The notes beneath the pieces are model-generated. The model was not told the origin of the DNA and did no database searches. It worked only from the letters and a program-made list of their open reading frames with translations. This document shows, piece after piece, positions 8,764-16,658 of a stretch of DNA of 64,000 nt. The position numbers were made by a program, and so were the translations under genes. Position 1 is the stretch's first letter. Every line of letters begins with the position of its first letter. Source of the DNA: Sediminicola sp047612485 (GTDB lineage Bacteria; Bacteroidota; Bacteroidia; Flavobacteriales; Flavobacteriaceae); assembly GCA_047612485.1 (NCBI GenBank), contig JBLGAT010000002.1:14796-78795 (forward strand), written 5' to 3'.

Positions 8764-9183
8764 TTATGTATTGTATTTTTTATCAAAATGCGTAAAGGAA
8801 GTCGAAATCACTTCTGTCAGAATATCCATGTCAATATCTGATAATTTTTTAATATAGAGGCAGGATTTTCCTGTTTTGTGCGGTCCCAACTTCTTCAATA
8901 GTTCTTGGTACCCATCAAATCCGTCTATTATATAAAGGGTGAGATTTTGTTTCCTTGGAGAAAATCCAGTGATTAGTATATCCCCCTCTCGGCCCGAATC
9001 GTATTTATAATGATAACTACCAAATCCCACAATACTATCTCCCCACATAACAGCAGGTTTTCCAGTGATTTCTTTCATCTTTTCAAGTATCGTAAAAGAA
9101 TCGTTCCGTTTGATTTCATTGTCAATACTATTTAAAAATTCGATAACTGATGAATTTGTGGGTTTGGTTTTGTTTTCAGACAT
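8764..9183 (-). CDS. DUF1801 domain-containing protein
   Basis: A 139-residue cytoplasmic protein of the DUF1801 (YdhG-like) family, shown by KPAVMWGDSIVGFGSYHYKY, the FSPRKQNLTLYIID motif and the GKSCLYIKKLSDID ending. The fold binds small molecules or iron-sulphur scaffold partners in some relatives, but no general reaction is known. It lies 94 bases downstream of the photolyase operon and 13 bases upstream of the M20 start on the same strand, so co-transcription with either is possible. Confidence 0.88.
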   Translation of the reverse strand: MSENKTKPTNSSVIEFLNSIDNEIKRNDSFTILEKMKEITGKPAVMWGDSIVGFGSYHYKYDSGREGDILITGFSPRKQNLTLYIIDGFDGYQELLKKLGPHKTGKSCLYIKKLSDIDMDILTEVISTSFTHFDKKYNT

Positions 9184-9277
9184 AGTGCTAACCTTTCCTA
9201 AATATAACGATAATGCAAGAACGGAAAAAATAAAAGAGTTATGCTACAAATCTGAATTAAGGTCTGTTATGGATATT

Positions 9278-10738
9278 CTAAACAGGTCTTCCCTCTAGGG
9301 TATGTTTGTTTCGTATTTTGGTCCCTTCCAATTTCACTTGTGCAGAATTTTTAAACTTCCATAGAGTGTCACTGGCATGAGTTCTTGTACTCTGCAGATC
9401 TATTACCGGCTTGGGATAATATGTTCCCAATTCAAAGTTTAAGAACTGTTGTTCCATAAGTGGGATATTCCAAGGTTCGTGAAGATATTGTTTTGGAAGG
9501 TTGGCTAGTTCCGGCACCCACTTTTTTATAAAAACACCCTCAGGATCATGTTCTATCCCATTTTTAACCGGGTTGTATATCCTTATGGTATTTATTCCGG
9601 TTTCCCCGGCTTGCATATTTAGTTGTGGAAAATGTATACCGGGTTCAAAATCTAAAAAGTGTTGGGCCAAGTGTTCCGTGCAATCTTGCCAAGGTTGCCA
9701 TAGGAGATGGGTGAAAAAGGAGGCTAATAGGGCCCTAAGTCGAAAATTGACAAATCCGGTCTCCACCAAACAACGCATGGCGGCATCGACCATGGGTACC
9801 CCTGTTTGCCCTTCCCTCCATGCTTTTTGTAAATCTGGTCGAATTGGTTTTACTAACTGATGGTATCCAGAATTAATACTAACAAATTCCATGCTCCCCT
9901 CCATTTCAAATTTTTGGATGAAGTGTGCCTGCCAACGGAGACGGGATAAAAAGGCATTTAATGTTCTTTTGTCCCTAACGGTCTTTTTATGGTTCGCGGC
10001 GAATTGACAAATTTGGCGGACGGATAGATTCCCCCAAGCCAGATAGGGAGAAAGCCTACTGCTGTGTTTTCTGGAGGAGTATGGTTTTGAGTAATGGGTG
10101 TTATACCCCTCTATGCGTTGATCTATAAAGGATCGTAAATATTTAACACCTTGAGTAGTGCCCCCTTTTTGAATTTGGGGATAATGGGCAGTTTTAAGTT
10201 CGGGAATATGAAAGTGTGGATAAAAAATGGATTTAAGCTCTTCCATCGAATAAAAACACCCCAAATCCAATCTGGGATTTACAATCTTTTGGTTCATAAA
10301 GCTTACCCAATTCTTTTGCCAGTCTGTACGATTTTTTCGACCTCTTAATACTCCATTTTGAATGCTTTCCTGCCAGTTGACATTATGCTTATTACACCAT
10401 TGGGCAATCTTTTTGTCGCGCTCATAGGTTATTTGCATTCCCGTTTCTTGATGTGAAAACATATGGGTGATTTTTTCCACGCCTTGCAATTTCTTCAATA
10501 CCTCAGGGATATTTTCAGAAACGGTCAGTACTTGGGTATTGTATGCTCCCAATTGATCATTGATGTCAACCAGACTTTGCTTTATAAAGTCAATATGCAT
10601 TTCGCTATAATGGGGGTCTTTTGTCCAAAGGGGCTCAAAACTATAGAGCAATACTATTTTTTGATTCTTAGCAATGGCATTAGTCAGAGGCTCATGGTCC
10701 ATAAGCCTGATGTCCCTTTTAAACCATACAACGACCAT
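9278..10738 (-). CDS. Divergent cryptochrome/photolyase family protein
   Basis: A 486-residue paralogue of the photolyase next to it, with an N-terminal photolyase-type Rossmann domain (VVVWFKRDIRLMDHEPL) and a C-terminal FAD domain (RKHSSRLSPYLAWGNLSVRQ, GVPMVDAAMRCLVETGFVNF). The FAD-contact segment reads DFEPGIHFPQLNMQAGETGI. Against E. coli Phr, both Trp382 and Trp384 are replaced (Leu, Met) and Asn378 becomes His, so the classical Trp electron-transfer chain is broken. It may repair another lesion, use another electron route, or act as a photoreceptor. Its ATG overlaps the upstream phr stop by one base (TAATG), implying coupled translation. Confidence 0.9.
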   Translation of the reverse strand: MVVVWFKRDIRLMDHEPLTNAIAKNQKIVLLYSFEPLWTKDPHYSEMHIDFIKQSLVDINDQLGAYNTQVLTVSENIPEVLKKLQGVEKITHMFSHQETGMQITYERDKKIAQWCNKHNVNWQESIQNGVLRGRKNRTDWQKNWVSFMNQKIVNPRLDLGCFYSMEELKSIFYPHFHIPELKTAHYPQIQKGGTTQGVKYLRSFIDQRIEGYNTHYSKPYSSRKHSSRLSPYLAWGNLSVRQICQFAANHKKTVRDKRTLNAFLSRLRWQAHFIQKFEMEGSMEFVSINSGYHQLVKPIRPDLQKAWREGQTGVPMVDAAMRCLVETGFVNFRLRALLASFFTHLLWQPWQDCTEHLAQHFLDFEPGIHFPQLNMQAGETGINTIRIYNPVKNGIEHDPEGVFIKKWVPELANLPKQYLHEPWNIPLMEQQFLNFELGTYYPKPVIDLQSTRTHASDTLWKFKNSAQVKLEGTKIRNKHTLEGRPV

Positions 10739-12048
10739 TATGCTAAAGCTTCCTTATAAGTGCTCAAACAGCGTTCCCTCGCTTCTTTGTGATCTACCAT
10801 CATATCGGGATAGGCGCTCTTATCTAGTTCCGGTACCCATTTGCGGATGTATACCTTTTGTTTGTCAAACTTGTCTATTTGGGTCATGGGATTAAAGATT
10901 CTGAAATAAGGGGCCGCATCAACCCCACTGCCTGCTGCCCACTGCCAGTTCCCCACATTACTGCTCATTTCGTAATCCATGAGCTTTTCAGCAAAATAAG
11001 CCTCTCCCCATCGCCAATCGATTAGTAAATGCTTGCATAAAAAACTGGCTACCAACATCCGCACCCTGTTGTGCATATAGCCTGTGGCATTGAGTTCCCG
11101 CATCCCGGCATCGACAAGGGCATACCCTGTTTGTCCATTTTTCCATTTCTCAAAATCCTCCTCATTGTTTCGCCAAGGAATCCGGTCGTACTTTGATTTA
11201 AATGCATTGGTGATGGTTTTGGGAAAATGCCATAAGATCTGCATAAAAAATTCCCGCCATATTAATTCACTCCAGAATACTTCATTTTTTTCCGAGATAG
11301 CCTTTTTCATCATTTTTCGGATAGATACAGTTCCAAATCGTAAATGGGGACCAAGTCTAGAGGTTCCATTTTCGATTGCCGGATAGTTTCGGGTATCCTC
11401 ATAATTTTCTATAAGTGTGGGCGTAACAACGTATTCATTTACCTTAATGTCCGATGATTTGAATCCGATGTCCGATAGGGAAAGGTTTGGAAGCCTGCTA
11501 TGTTGTATTAGATTAGGAAGGTATTGGCTGGTATAGTGAATGGTAAGGTGCTCCTTTTCCGAAAAGCCCTCTTTCCATTTTCGTTTATAGGGAGTGTAGA
11601 CCACGTAGGGGTTGCCATCGTCTTTGACCACTTCGTCTTTTTCAAAAATGACCTGGTCTTTATAGGTGTGGAAAGGAATACCTTCTGCCTCCAAAAGATG
11701 TTCAATGGCGGCATCCCTTTCCAGAGCATAAGGTTCATAGTCCTTGTTGGTAAATACTTCTGAGATTTCATGTTCTTTTAGAAGGTTCTTGAATACTTCT
11801 AAAGGCTTTCCCTTATAAATTGCAATAGAGCTCTCATAGTTATCCTGAAGTTCTGTTCGCATTTGTTGCAAGGTATCATGAATAAAGGTGACTCGAGGAT
11901 CGTTGTCGGGGAGCTTTTCTAAAACTTCACTATCAAATATAAAAATGAGCATTACAGGATGCTCACCTTTCAGGGCTGCCAAAAAGCCTACATTATCATC
12001 CAATCGCAAATCTCTCCTAAACCAAAAAATGGAAACTTTTTTATTCAT
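10738..12048 (-). CDS. phrB: Deoxyribodipyrimidine photo-lyase, class I CPD type
   Basis: A 436-residue flavoenzyme that uses blue light to split cyclobutane pyrimidine dimers in DNA. It has the N-terminal antenna-binding domain (FWFRRDLRLDDNVGF) and a complete FAD domain: GTSRLGPHLRFGTVS, ELIWREFFMQILWHFP, and MSSNVGNWQWAAGSGVDAAP, which keeps the FAD-contact Asn and the Trp-x-Trp of the electron chain. The C-terminal RIFNPMTQIDKFD and YIRKWVPEL motifs are canonical. It is the third gene of a minus-strand operon: SRPBCC, SDR (15 bases), phr, paralogue (one-base overlap). Confidence 0.96.
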   Translation of the reverse strand: MNKKVSIFWFRRDLRLDDNVGFLAALKGEHPVMLIFIFDSEVLEKLPDNDPRVTFIHDTLQQMRTELQDNYESSIAIYKGKPLEVFKNLLKEHEISEVFTNKDYEPYALERDAAIEHLLEAEGIPFHTYKDQVIFEKDEVVKDDGNPYVVYTPYKRKWKEGFSEKEHLTIHYTSQYLPNLIQHSRLPNLSLSDIGFKSSDIKVNEYVVTPTLIENYEDTRNYPAIENGTSRLGPHLRFGTVSIRKMMKKAISEKNEVFWSELIWREFFMQILWHFPKTITNAFKSKYDRIPWRNNEEDFEKWKNGQTGYALVDAGMRELNATGYMHNRVRMLVASFLCKHLLIDWRWGEAYFAEKLMDYEMSSNVGNWQWAAGSGVDAAPYFRIFNPMTQIDKFDKQKVYIRKWVPELDKSAYPDMMVDHKEARERCLSTYKEALA

Positions 12049-12063
12049 GCGTATTTTAATTTT

Positions 12064-12756
12064 CTAATTCACATTCAAGGTAGAAAGACCTCCATCGACA
12101 CCAATGATCTGTCCGGTCATCCAAGTGCTTTGATCGCTTAATAAAAATACGGCAATGTTGGCAATATCCTCAGGTGTCCCCACTCTTTTCAATGGGTGTC
12201 TGTCTGCCATGGCTTCCCTTTTCTTATCATTGTTCAGCAATCTGGAGGACAAGGGGGTGTCGACCAATGATGGTGCCACCACGTTCACTCGTACTTTTGG
12301 CGCATATTCTGCGGCAAGGGATTTCGCAAAACCTTCTATGGCCCCTTTTGAGGCTGAGACACTAGTGTGGAAGGGCATACCACTGGTGACCGCAACGGTA
12401 CTGAAAAAAACCATGCTGGCATTGTCGGTCATTTTTGGCATGATCGTTTTTAGTACTCTAACAAGACTAAAAAAGTTCAATTGCATGTCCTGTTCAAAGG
12501 TATCCAACCCCATCATTTTAAATGGTTTTAAATTGATACTTCCTGGACAAAATACAAAACCATGGATTTCATCGGGTAATTTACTAGTATCCAAATCGTC
12601 TTTTGTTGCATCAAACGGGATATGATTTACGTCCAAGTTATCCAAACCTTCATTGCTTCGGGAAGCAATGAATATATTATGGTCCGACACTAGTAGGGTG
12701 ACAATGGCATGGCCTATTCCATGGGATCCTCCTATTAATAGTATGTTCTTTTTCAT
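12064..12756 (-). CDS. SDR-family protein lacking the catalytic tyrosine
   Basis: A 230-residue short-chain dehydrogenase/reductase fold. The NAD(P) loop GGSHGIG (residues 9-15), the FCPGSI segment and the C-terminal WMTGQIIGVDGG are typical. In the active site the Ser is present (FFSTVAV, Ser119) and the Lys is present (Lys137 in SVSASKGAIEG), but the Tyr expected four residues before Lys is Val133 (codon GTC). Known SDRs without this Tyr are usually not dehydrogenases, or use altered chemistry. It sits 15 bases upstream of phr and 39 bases downstream of the SRPBCC gene, so it belongs to the light/UV operon. Confidence 0.9.
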   Translation of the reverse strand: MKKNILLIGGSHGIGHAIVTLLVSDHNIFIASRSNEGLDNLDVNHIPFDATKDDLDTSKLPDEIHGFVFCPGSINLKPFKMMGLDTFEQDMQLNFFSLVRVLKTIMPKMTDNASMVFFSTVAVTSGMPFHTSVSASKGAIEGFAKSLAAEYAPKVRVNVVAPSLVDTPLSSRLLNNDKKREAMADRHPLKRVGTPEDIANIAVFLLSDQSTWMTGQIIGVDGGLSTLNVN

Positions 12757-12795
12757 GTGTTTTAATTTTTCTTAGTTGTATTTTAAATGTGTTTC

Positions 12796-13293
12796 TTAAA
12801 ATGAATCAAATAGCAACTCATTGGGCATGTTCTTCATGGAACCAAATAGAGTGGTCAATTTTTCTTCCCTGAATTTGAAAATTTGCTCCAATTGCTTTTT
12901 TACGATGATGGGGTGTGCCAATTGTCCTAAAATTCCAAAGGGAATCTTGTAGTCAATGATATCTTCCATGACAACACCACCATCAATTGCCCTAATAAAA
13001 TGTTTATGGTGCCATAGGGCATAGGGACCAAACAACTGCACATCAACAAAATAATGCCCTTTTTCTACTTGGGTTATTTCGGACACCCATTTTGTGGTAA
13101 ATCCAGGAAATGGTGAAACTTTGTATTGTATGATCTGACCAGCGAACATGGGTTTGTCGTCCCCGGATAGAATATGGAAACCCATATGTTCGGGGGTGAT
13201 GGCCTTTAAATTCTTAGGTTGGGATAAAAAGTCCCATGCTTCTTCCTGCGATATGGGTAATGCCTGTTTGGAGCGTAGTTGGTACAATCTCAT
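12796..13293 (-). CDS. SRPBCC (START-like) ligand-binding protein
   Basis: A 165-residue helix-grip protein: an N-terminal strand then ISQEEAWDFLSQPKNLKAITPEHMGF, the usual opening of bacterial SRPBCC cyclase/dehydrase-like proteins, and a C-terminal long helix (HPIIVKKQLEQIFKFREEKL). Such folds bind hydrophobic ligands such as lipids, polyketides or carotenoid-related molecules. It is the first gene of the photolyase operon. SRPBCC, SDR and photolyase genes are found together in light-induced clusters of other bacteria, which supports a photo-oxidative role here. The ligand is unknown. Confidence 0.88.
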   Translation of the reverse strand: MRLYQLRSKQALPISQEEAWDFLSQPKNLKAITPEHMGFHILSGDDKPMFAGQIIQYKVSPFPGFTTKWVSEITQVEKGHYFVDVQLFGPYALWHHKHFIRAIDGGVVMEDIIDYKIPFGILGQLAHPIIVKKQLEQIFKFREEKLTTLFGSMKNMPNELLFDSF

Positions 13294-13324
13294 TGTTTAG
13301 GTTTGTCCAAAGATAGAAATATTT

Positions 13325-13356
13325 TTGTCTAAAATATAATTACAAAAGTTAAACAA
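13325..13356. promoter_or_regulatory. Imperfect dyad before the photolyase operon
   Basis: TTGTCTAA and TTAAACAA face each other across 16 bases (one mismatch between the arms), 32-63 bases upstream of the SRPBCC start. A TATCTTTG element that fits the TANNTTTG -7 consensus lies between it and the gene (minus strand, 13315-13308). The long, separated arms are like MerR-type operators, and light-responsive MerR proteins (LitR/CarH) control photolyase genes elsewhere. No MerR gene is in the window, so the regulator is a guess. Confidence 0.4.
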
Positions 13357-13487
13357 AATTAAAATATCAAGAATATGGCTCTGAAATTATGGCTTCCTTT
13401 TTTAGGTTATCGACATATTGAAGGCGATCAGCTTAAATTATATTATTGATGCCTCTAATTTTGTACATTTCCATAAGCGCAACAGGT

Positions 13488-14615
13488 ATGAAAACAATTA
13501 TTTTAAATTTTTACTTATTACTATTTGCCAGCCTGGGCCTTGCACAGGAAAATATCATGGAGTTGGGGATGCTGCCCGAAGCCGTCTTTGAGACTTCCGG
13601 ATTAATTTATTACAATAATAAAATTATCACCCACAATGATTCTGGCAATACTGCCCAGCTTTTTGAATTAGATACTACCTCTTTGCAGATAACTCGGACC
13701 ATCTCCATATCCAATGCGGTTAATATTGATTGGGAAGATATAGCGCAGGATGACACCTATATTTATATTGGAGAAATTGGCAACAATAATGGTAGCCGGC
13801 GAGATTTAGCTGTCTATAGGATATTAAAAGCGGATTACGACAAATCGGATTCCGTTACGGCCGAGAAAATCGAATTTTCTTTTGAAGGGCAGACTGACTT
13901 TACGCCCCATCCCAATAGTGATTGGGATGCGGAAGCCCTCTTTGTTTTGAACGATGAACTCGTTATTCTAACCAAACAGTGGCAGAGTAATGGTACCATA
14001 GCGTATGGGATTCCTAAAATCCCAGGCACGTATATTGCATCCAAAATTGGTGAATATCCTGTTAATGGTTTGGTGACGGGGGCTAGTTTTAATCCAAATA
14101 CCCAAATCCTTTATCTGGCAGGTTACTCAAAATTTTTACTCCCCTTTGTTGTTAGGGTCGACAATTTGGAACCAGGGGACATATTTTCTGGGACCACTGT
14201 AAAAAAGGAATTAAACCTAGGTTTTTTGCAGGTGGAAGGAATTACCAACATAAATGAAAACCACTATTATTTTTCTTCTGAAAGGTTTACCAATAACAGT
14301 CCCATGATCACATCTGAATCCAGACTCTTTTCATTTGATACAACAGATAAGCCGGTAGAAGAACCTCTACCGACAGAAAATAAACAAGGTCTTCTAATTT
14401 ATAAGCGTTTTGGCGCCAGTGAGCTAGAATATGAGATCCAGGGTCAAATTCTGGGAAGAGCTATTTTTGATAATAACGGGCGACAGATAAAATATGTTTT
14501 GGGAAAGGACATAGGAGAAAACACCGTCAACTTGGCAACCTTAAATTCTGCAATCTACTACCTTACATTTTATACGGACAATGGGATAGTTTCTGCCCCA
14601 TTTTGGATGAATTAG
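13488..14615 (+). CDS. Secreted beta-propeller-like protein with possible T9SS C-terminal domain
   Basis: A 375-residue exported protein. I start at the ATG at 13488, which opens on a signal peptide (MKTIILNFYLLLFASLGLAQ); the ATG at 13446 would add an unlikely leader. The central part has repeated strand-turn blocks (GLIYYNNKIITHNDSGNTAQ, DIAQDDTYIYIGEIGNNNG, DWDAEALFVLNDELVILTK), suggesting a propeller. The final 80 residues (GRAIFDNNGRQIKYVLG, then ATLNSAIYYLTFYTDNG) resemble a degenerate type A sorting domain of the type IX secretion system. No catalytic site is visible; cell-surface location is inferred. Confidence 0.78.
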   Translation: MKTIILNFYLLLFASLGLAQENIMELGMLPEAVFETSGLIYYNNKIITHNDSGNTAQLFELDTTSLQITRTISISNAVNIDWEDIAQDDTYIYIGEIGNNNGSRRDLAVYRILKADYDKSDSVTAEKIEFSFEGQTDFTPHPNSDWDAEALFVLNDELVILTKQWQSNGTIAYGIPKIPGTYIASKIGEYPVNGLVTGASFNPNTQILYLAGYSKFLLPFVVRVDNLEPGDIFSGTTVKKELNLGFLQVEGITNINENHYYFSSERFTNNSPMITSESRLFSFDTTDKPVEEPLPTENKQGLLIYKRFGASELEYEIQGQILGRAIFDNNGRQIKYVLGKDIGENTVNLATLNSAIYYLTFYTDNGIVSAPFWMN

Positions 14616-14675
14616 CAACATTTACAGTTCAAATTATTTAAGGAATTCTTAACAAAGGGACCATTGCATTATAAG

Positions 14676-14683
14676 TAGTTTTG
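14676..14683 (+). promoter_or_regulatory. -7 promoter element of the DUF2911 gene
   Basis: TAGTTTTG fits the Bacteroidota consensus TANNTTTG and ends 24 bases before the ATG at 14708. I see no clear TTG-type -33 element at the usual distance. Confidence 0.5.
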
Positions 14684-14707
14684 TAGAAACGTATAAATCA
14701 TAATCAA

Positions 14708-15553
14708 ATGAAAAAATTAGTACTACTATTATTAGCTGTTGTTGCCACATATTCTGTACAGGCACAAATTGAAACTCCAGCTCCAAGTCCGGCCGCAAAA
14801 GTATGGCAGACTGTGGGGTTGACCGATGTTACTTTGGATTATTCAAGACCATCCATGAGAGGCAGAACTATTTTTGGAGATTTAGTCCCTTATGATATGC
14901 TATGGCGTACTGGTGCCAATGCCAGAACAAAAGTCACTTTCAGCAATGATGTGATGGTAGATGGGCAAACTCTTAAAGCTGGGACGTATGCTATTTTCAC
15001 CAAGCCAGGAGCATCTTCTTGGGAGGTGTTTTTTTACACAGATACAGAAGGTGGTGGAACACCTGCGGAGTGGGATGAAACTAAAATAGCAGCAAAAACT
15101 GTTGCTACAGTTAATCCAATGTCCATGCCTGTTGAGACCTTTACAATGACCATTGATGATTTGACCAGCACTTCTGCTGTTTTGGGCATTCTTTGGGAAA
15201 AAGCCTATGTTGGAGTGAAATTTGAAGTTCCAACAGATGCTATGGTAATGAAGAATATCGAAAAAACTATGGCAGGTCCTGATGCAGGAGATTATTATGC
15301 CTCAGCTGTATATTTTTACAGTGAAGGAAAGGATATCGCAAAAGCCAAAACTTGGATCGATAAGGCTATGGCCATGACTGCCAAACCTGCTTTTTGGCAA
15401 TTGAGACAGCAATCTTTGATCTATGCCAAAGCTGGAGATAAAAAAGGGGCTATTGAAGCTGCTAAAAAATCTTTGGCCGGGGCAGAGGCTGCAGGTAATG
15501 CAGATTATGTGAAAATGAATAAAGATTCCCTAAAAGAGTGGGGTGCCATGTAA
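14708..15553 (+). CDS. DUF2911 domain-containing secreted protein
   Basis: A 281-residue protein with a signal peptide (MKKLVLLLLAVVATYSVQAQ) and a DUF2911 domain at about residues 25-170, shown by VTLDYSRPSMRGRTIFGDL, YDMLWRTGANARTKVTFS and the late LGILWEKAYVGVKFEV. The remaining 100 residues form tetratricopeptide-like helices (KDIAKAKTWIDKAMAM, AGDKKGAIEAAKKSLAGAE). The family is widespread in Bacteroidota with no established function; a periplasmic or surface location is likely. It has its own promoter element and a strong terminator. Confidence 0.92.
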   Translation: MKKLVLLLLAVVATYSVQAQIETPAPSPAAKVWQTVGLTDVTLDYSRPSMRGRTIFGDLVPYDMLWRTGANARTKVTFSNDVMVDGQTLKAGTYAIFTKPGASSWEVFFYTDTEGGGTPAEWDETKIAAKTVATVNPMSMPVETFTMTIDDLTSTSAVLGILWEKAYVGVKFEVPTDAMVMKNIEKTMAGPDAGDYYASAVYFYSEGKDIAKAKTWIDKAMAMTAKPAFWQLRQQSLIYAKAGDKKGAIEAAKKSLAGAEAAGNADYVKMNKDSLKEWGAM

Positions 15554-15576
15554 GTAAAAATCTCTTAAGATTTCTA

Positions 15577-15610
15577 AAAACCCAACAGTTCTCTGTTGGG
15601 TTTTTTTTTA
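15577..15610. terminator. Bidirectional intrinsic terminator
   Basis: Arms AAAACCCAACAG and CTGTTGGGTTTT close over a TTCT loop and run into ten T residues on the plus strand. The A-run on the left gives a T-run on the minus strand, so it can end both the DUF2911 transcript and the convergent gal operon. Confidence 0.9.
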
Positions 15611-15633
15611 TGCCGTTTAATGTAGTTAAAACC

Positions 15634-16647
15634 CTAAACGCTTCTTAATCTTTCCGCGGCTATTTCTGCGGTTATATCACGCTGGGGCATCCCAAACATT
15701 TCATAGCCTACCATAAACTTTTTAACCGTTTCGGAACGCAAGAGGGGAGGGTAGAAGCTCATATGCATATGCCATTCCGGGTATTCCTTATCAGTTGGTG
15801 CCTGATGGATTCCTGCAGAATAAGGGAAAGAGGTGTCGAACAAACGGTCATATTTTTGGGTTACCATTTTCATTTGTTCGGCATAATCACGTTTTTCAAT
15901 GGCGGTTAATTGGACAATATGCTGTATCTGTTTTTTAGGGATGATGATAACTTCGAATGGCCATACGGCCCAAAATGGAATAAGACTAACAAAACTGCCA
16001 TTTTCATAAATGATCCGTTCTTGCAATGCCAATTCCTGTGCCACATATGCGGTCAACAAACTACTGCCATGGGTATCAAAATATTCCTTTTGTTTTTCGG
16101 TTTTCTTTAGTACTTCATTTGGGATCGACTTTTGTGCCCATATTTGCCCATGAGGATGGGGGTTGCTACAGCCCATAATGGCTCCTTTGTTCTCAAAAAT
16201 CTGTACGTGGTTGATGGCGGGATCCGCCCCAAGGGTGCTATATTCCTCCTGCCAAGTGGCAATAATTTTTTCCAACACATCTAGTTCCATATCCGCAATG
16301 GTTTCTGAATGGTTGGGAGAAAAACAGATTACTTTGCACATTCCTGTCTCACTTTCGGCAACCAAAAATCCATCTTTATAATCAAAATAGGGGCTTTCAG
16401 GTAAAAGGGCACCAAAATCATTGGTAAAGACAAAGGTGTCTTTATAATCGGGGTTCACTTCTCCGTTGATCCTTGTATTGGTTGCACATAGATAACAATT
16501 GGGATCGTGTGCAATTCTTTTCCTTTCTGAAGTAGTCTCTTTTTTGCCCTGCCAAGGTCTGTTGGTCCTGTGTGGGGAAACCAATACCCATTCTCCCGTT
16601 AATATATTGTAACGTCTATGGGGTGTAGAATTAAAGTTCTCTGTCAT
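15634..16647 (-). CDS. galT: UDP-glucose--hexose-1-phosphate uridylyltransferase
   Basis: GalT exchanges UMP between UDP-glucose and galactose-1-phosphate in the Leloir pathway. The 337-residue protein carries the nucleophile motif SNPHPHGQIW (His-Pro-His), the metal-ligand Cys pair in NCYLCATNTRINGEVN, and the C-terminal GIHQAPTDK and EWHMHMSFYPP segments. It lies 11 bases downstream of galK on the minus strand, so the two form an operon. No galE or galM is present in the window. Confidence 0.96.
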   Translation of the reverse strand: MTENFNSTPHRRYNILTGEWVLVSPHRTNRPWQGKKETTSERKRIAHDPNCYLCATNTRINGEVNPDYKDTFVFTNDFGALLPESPYFDYKDGFLVAESETGMCKVICFSPNHSETIADMELDVLEKIIATWQEEYSTLGADPAINHVQIFENKGAIMGCSNPHPHGQIWAQKSIPNEVLKKTEKQKEYFDTHGSSLLTAYVAQELALQERIIYENGSFVSLIPFWAVWPFEVIIIPKKQIQHIVQLTAIEKRDYAEQMKMVTQKYDRLFDTSFPYSAGIHQAPTDKEYPEWHMHMSFYPPLLRSETVKKFMVGYEMFGMPQRDITAEIAAERLRSV

Positions 16648-16658
16648 TATTTTATTTT

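Noticed and set aside
8751..8786. Longer start of the M20 hydrolase
   Set aside because: The ATG at 8750 begins an evident signal peptide; the longer version adds a charged leader and overlaps the DUF1801 gene.
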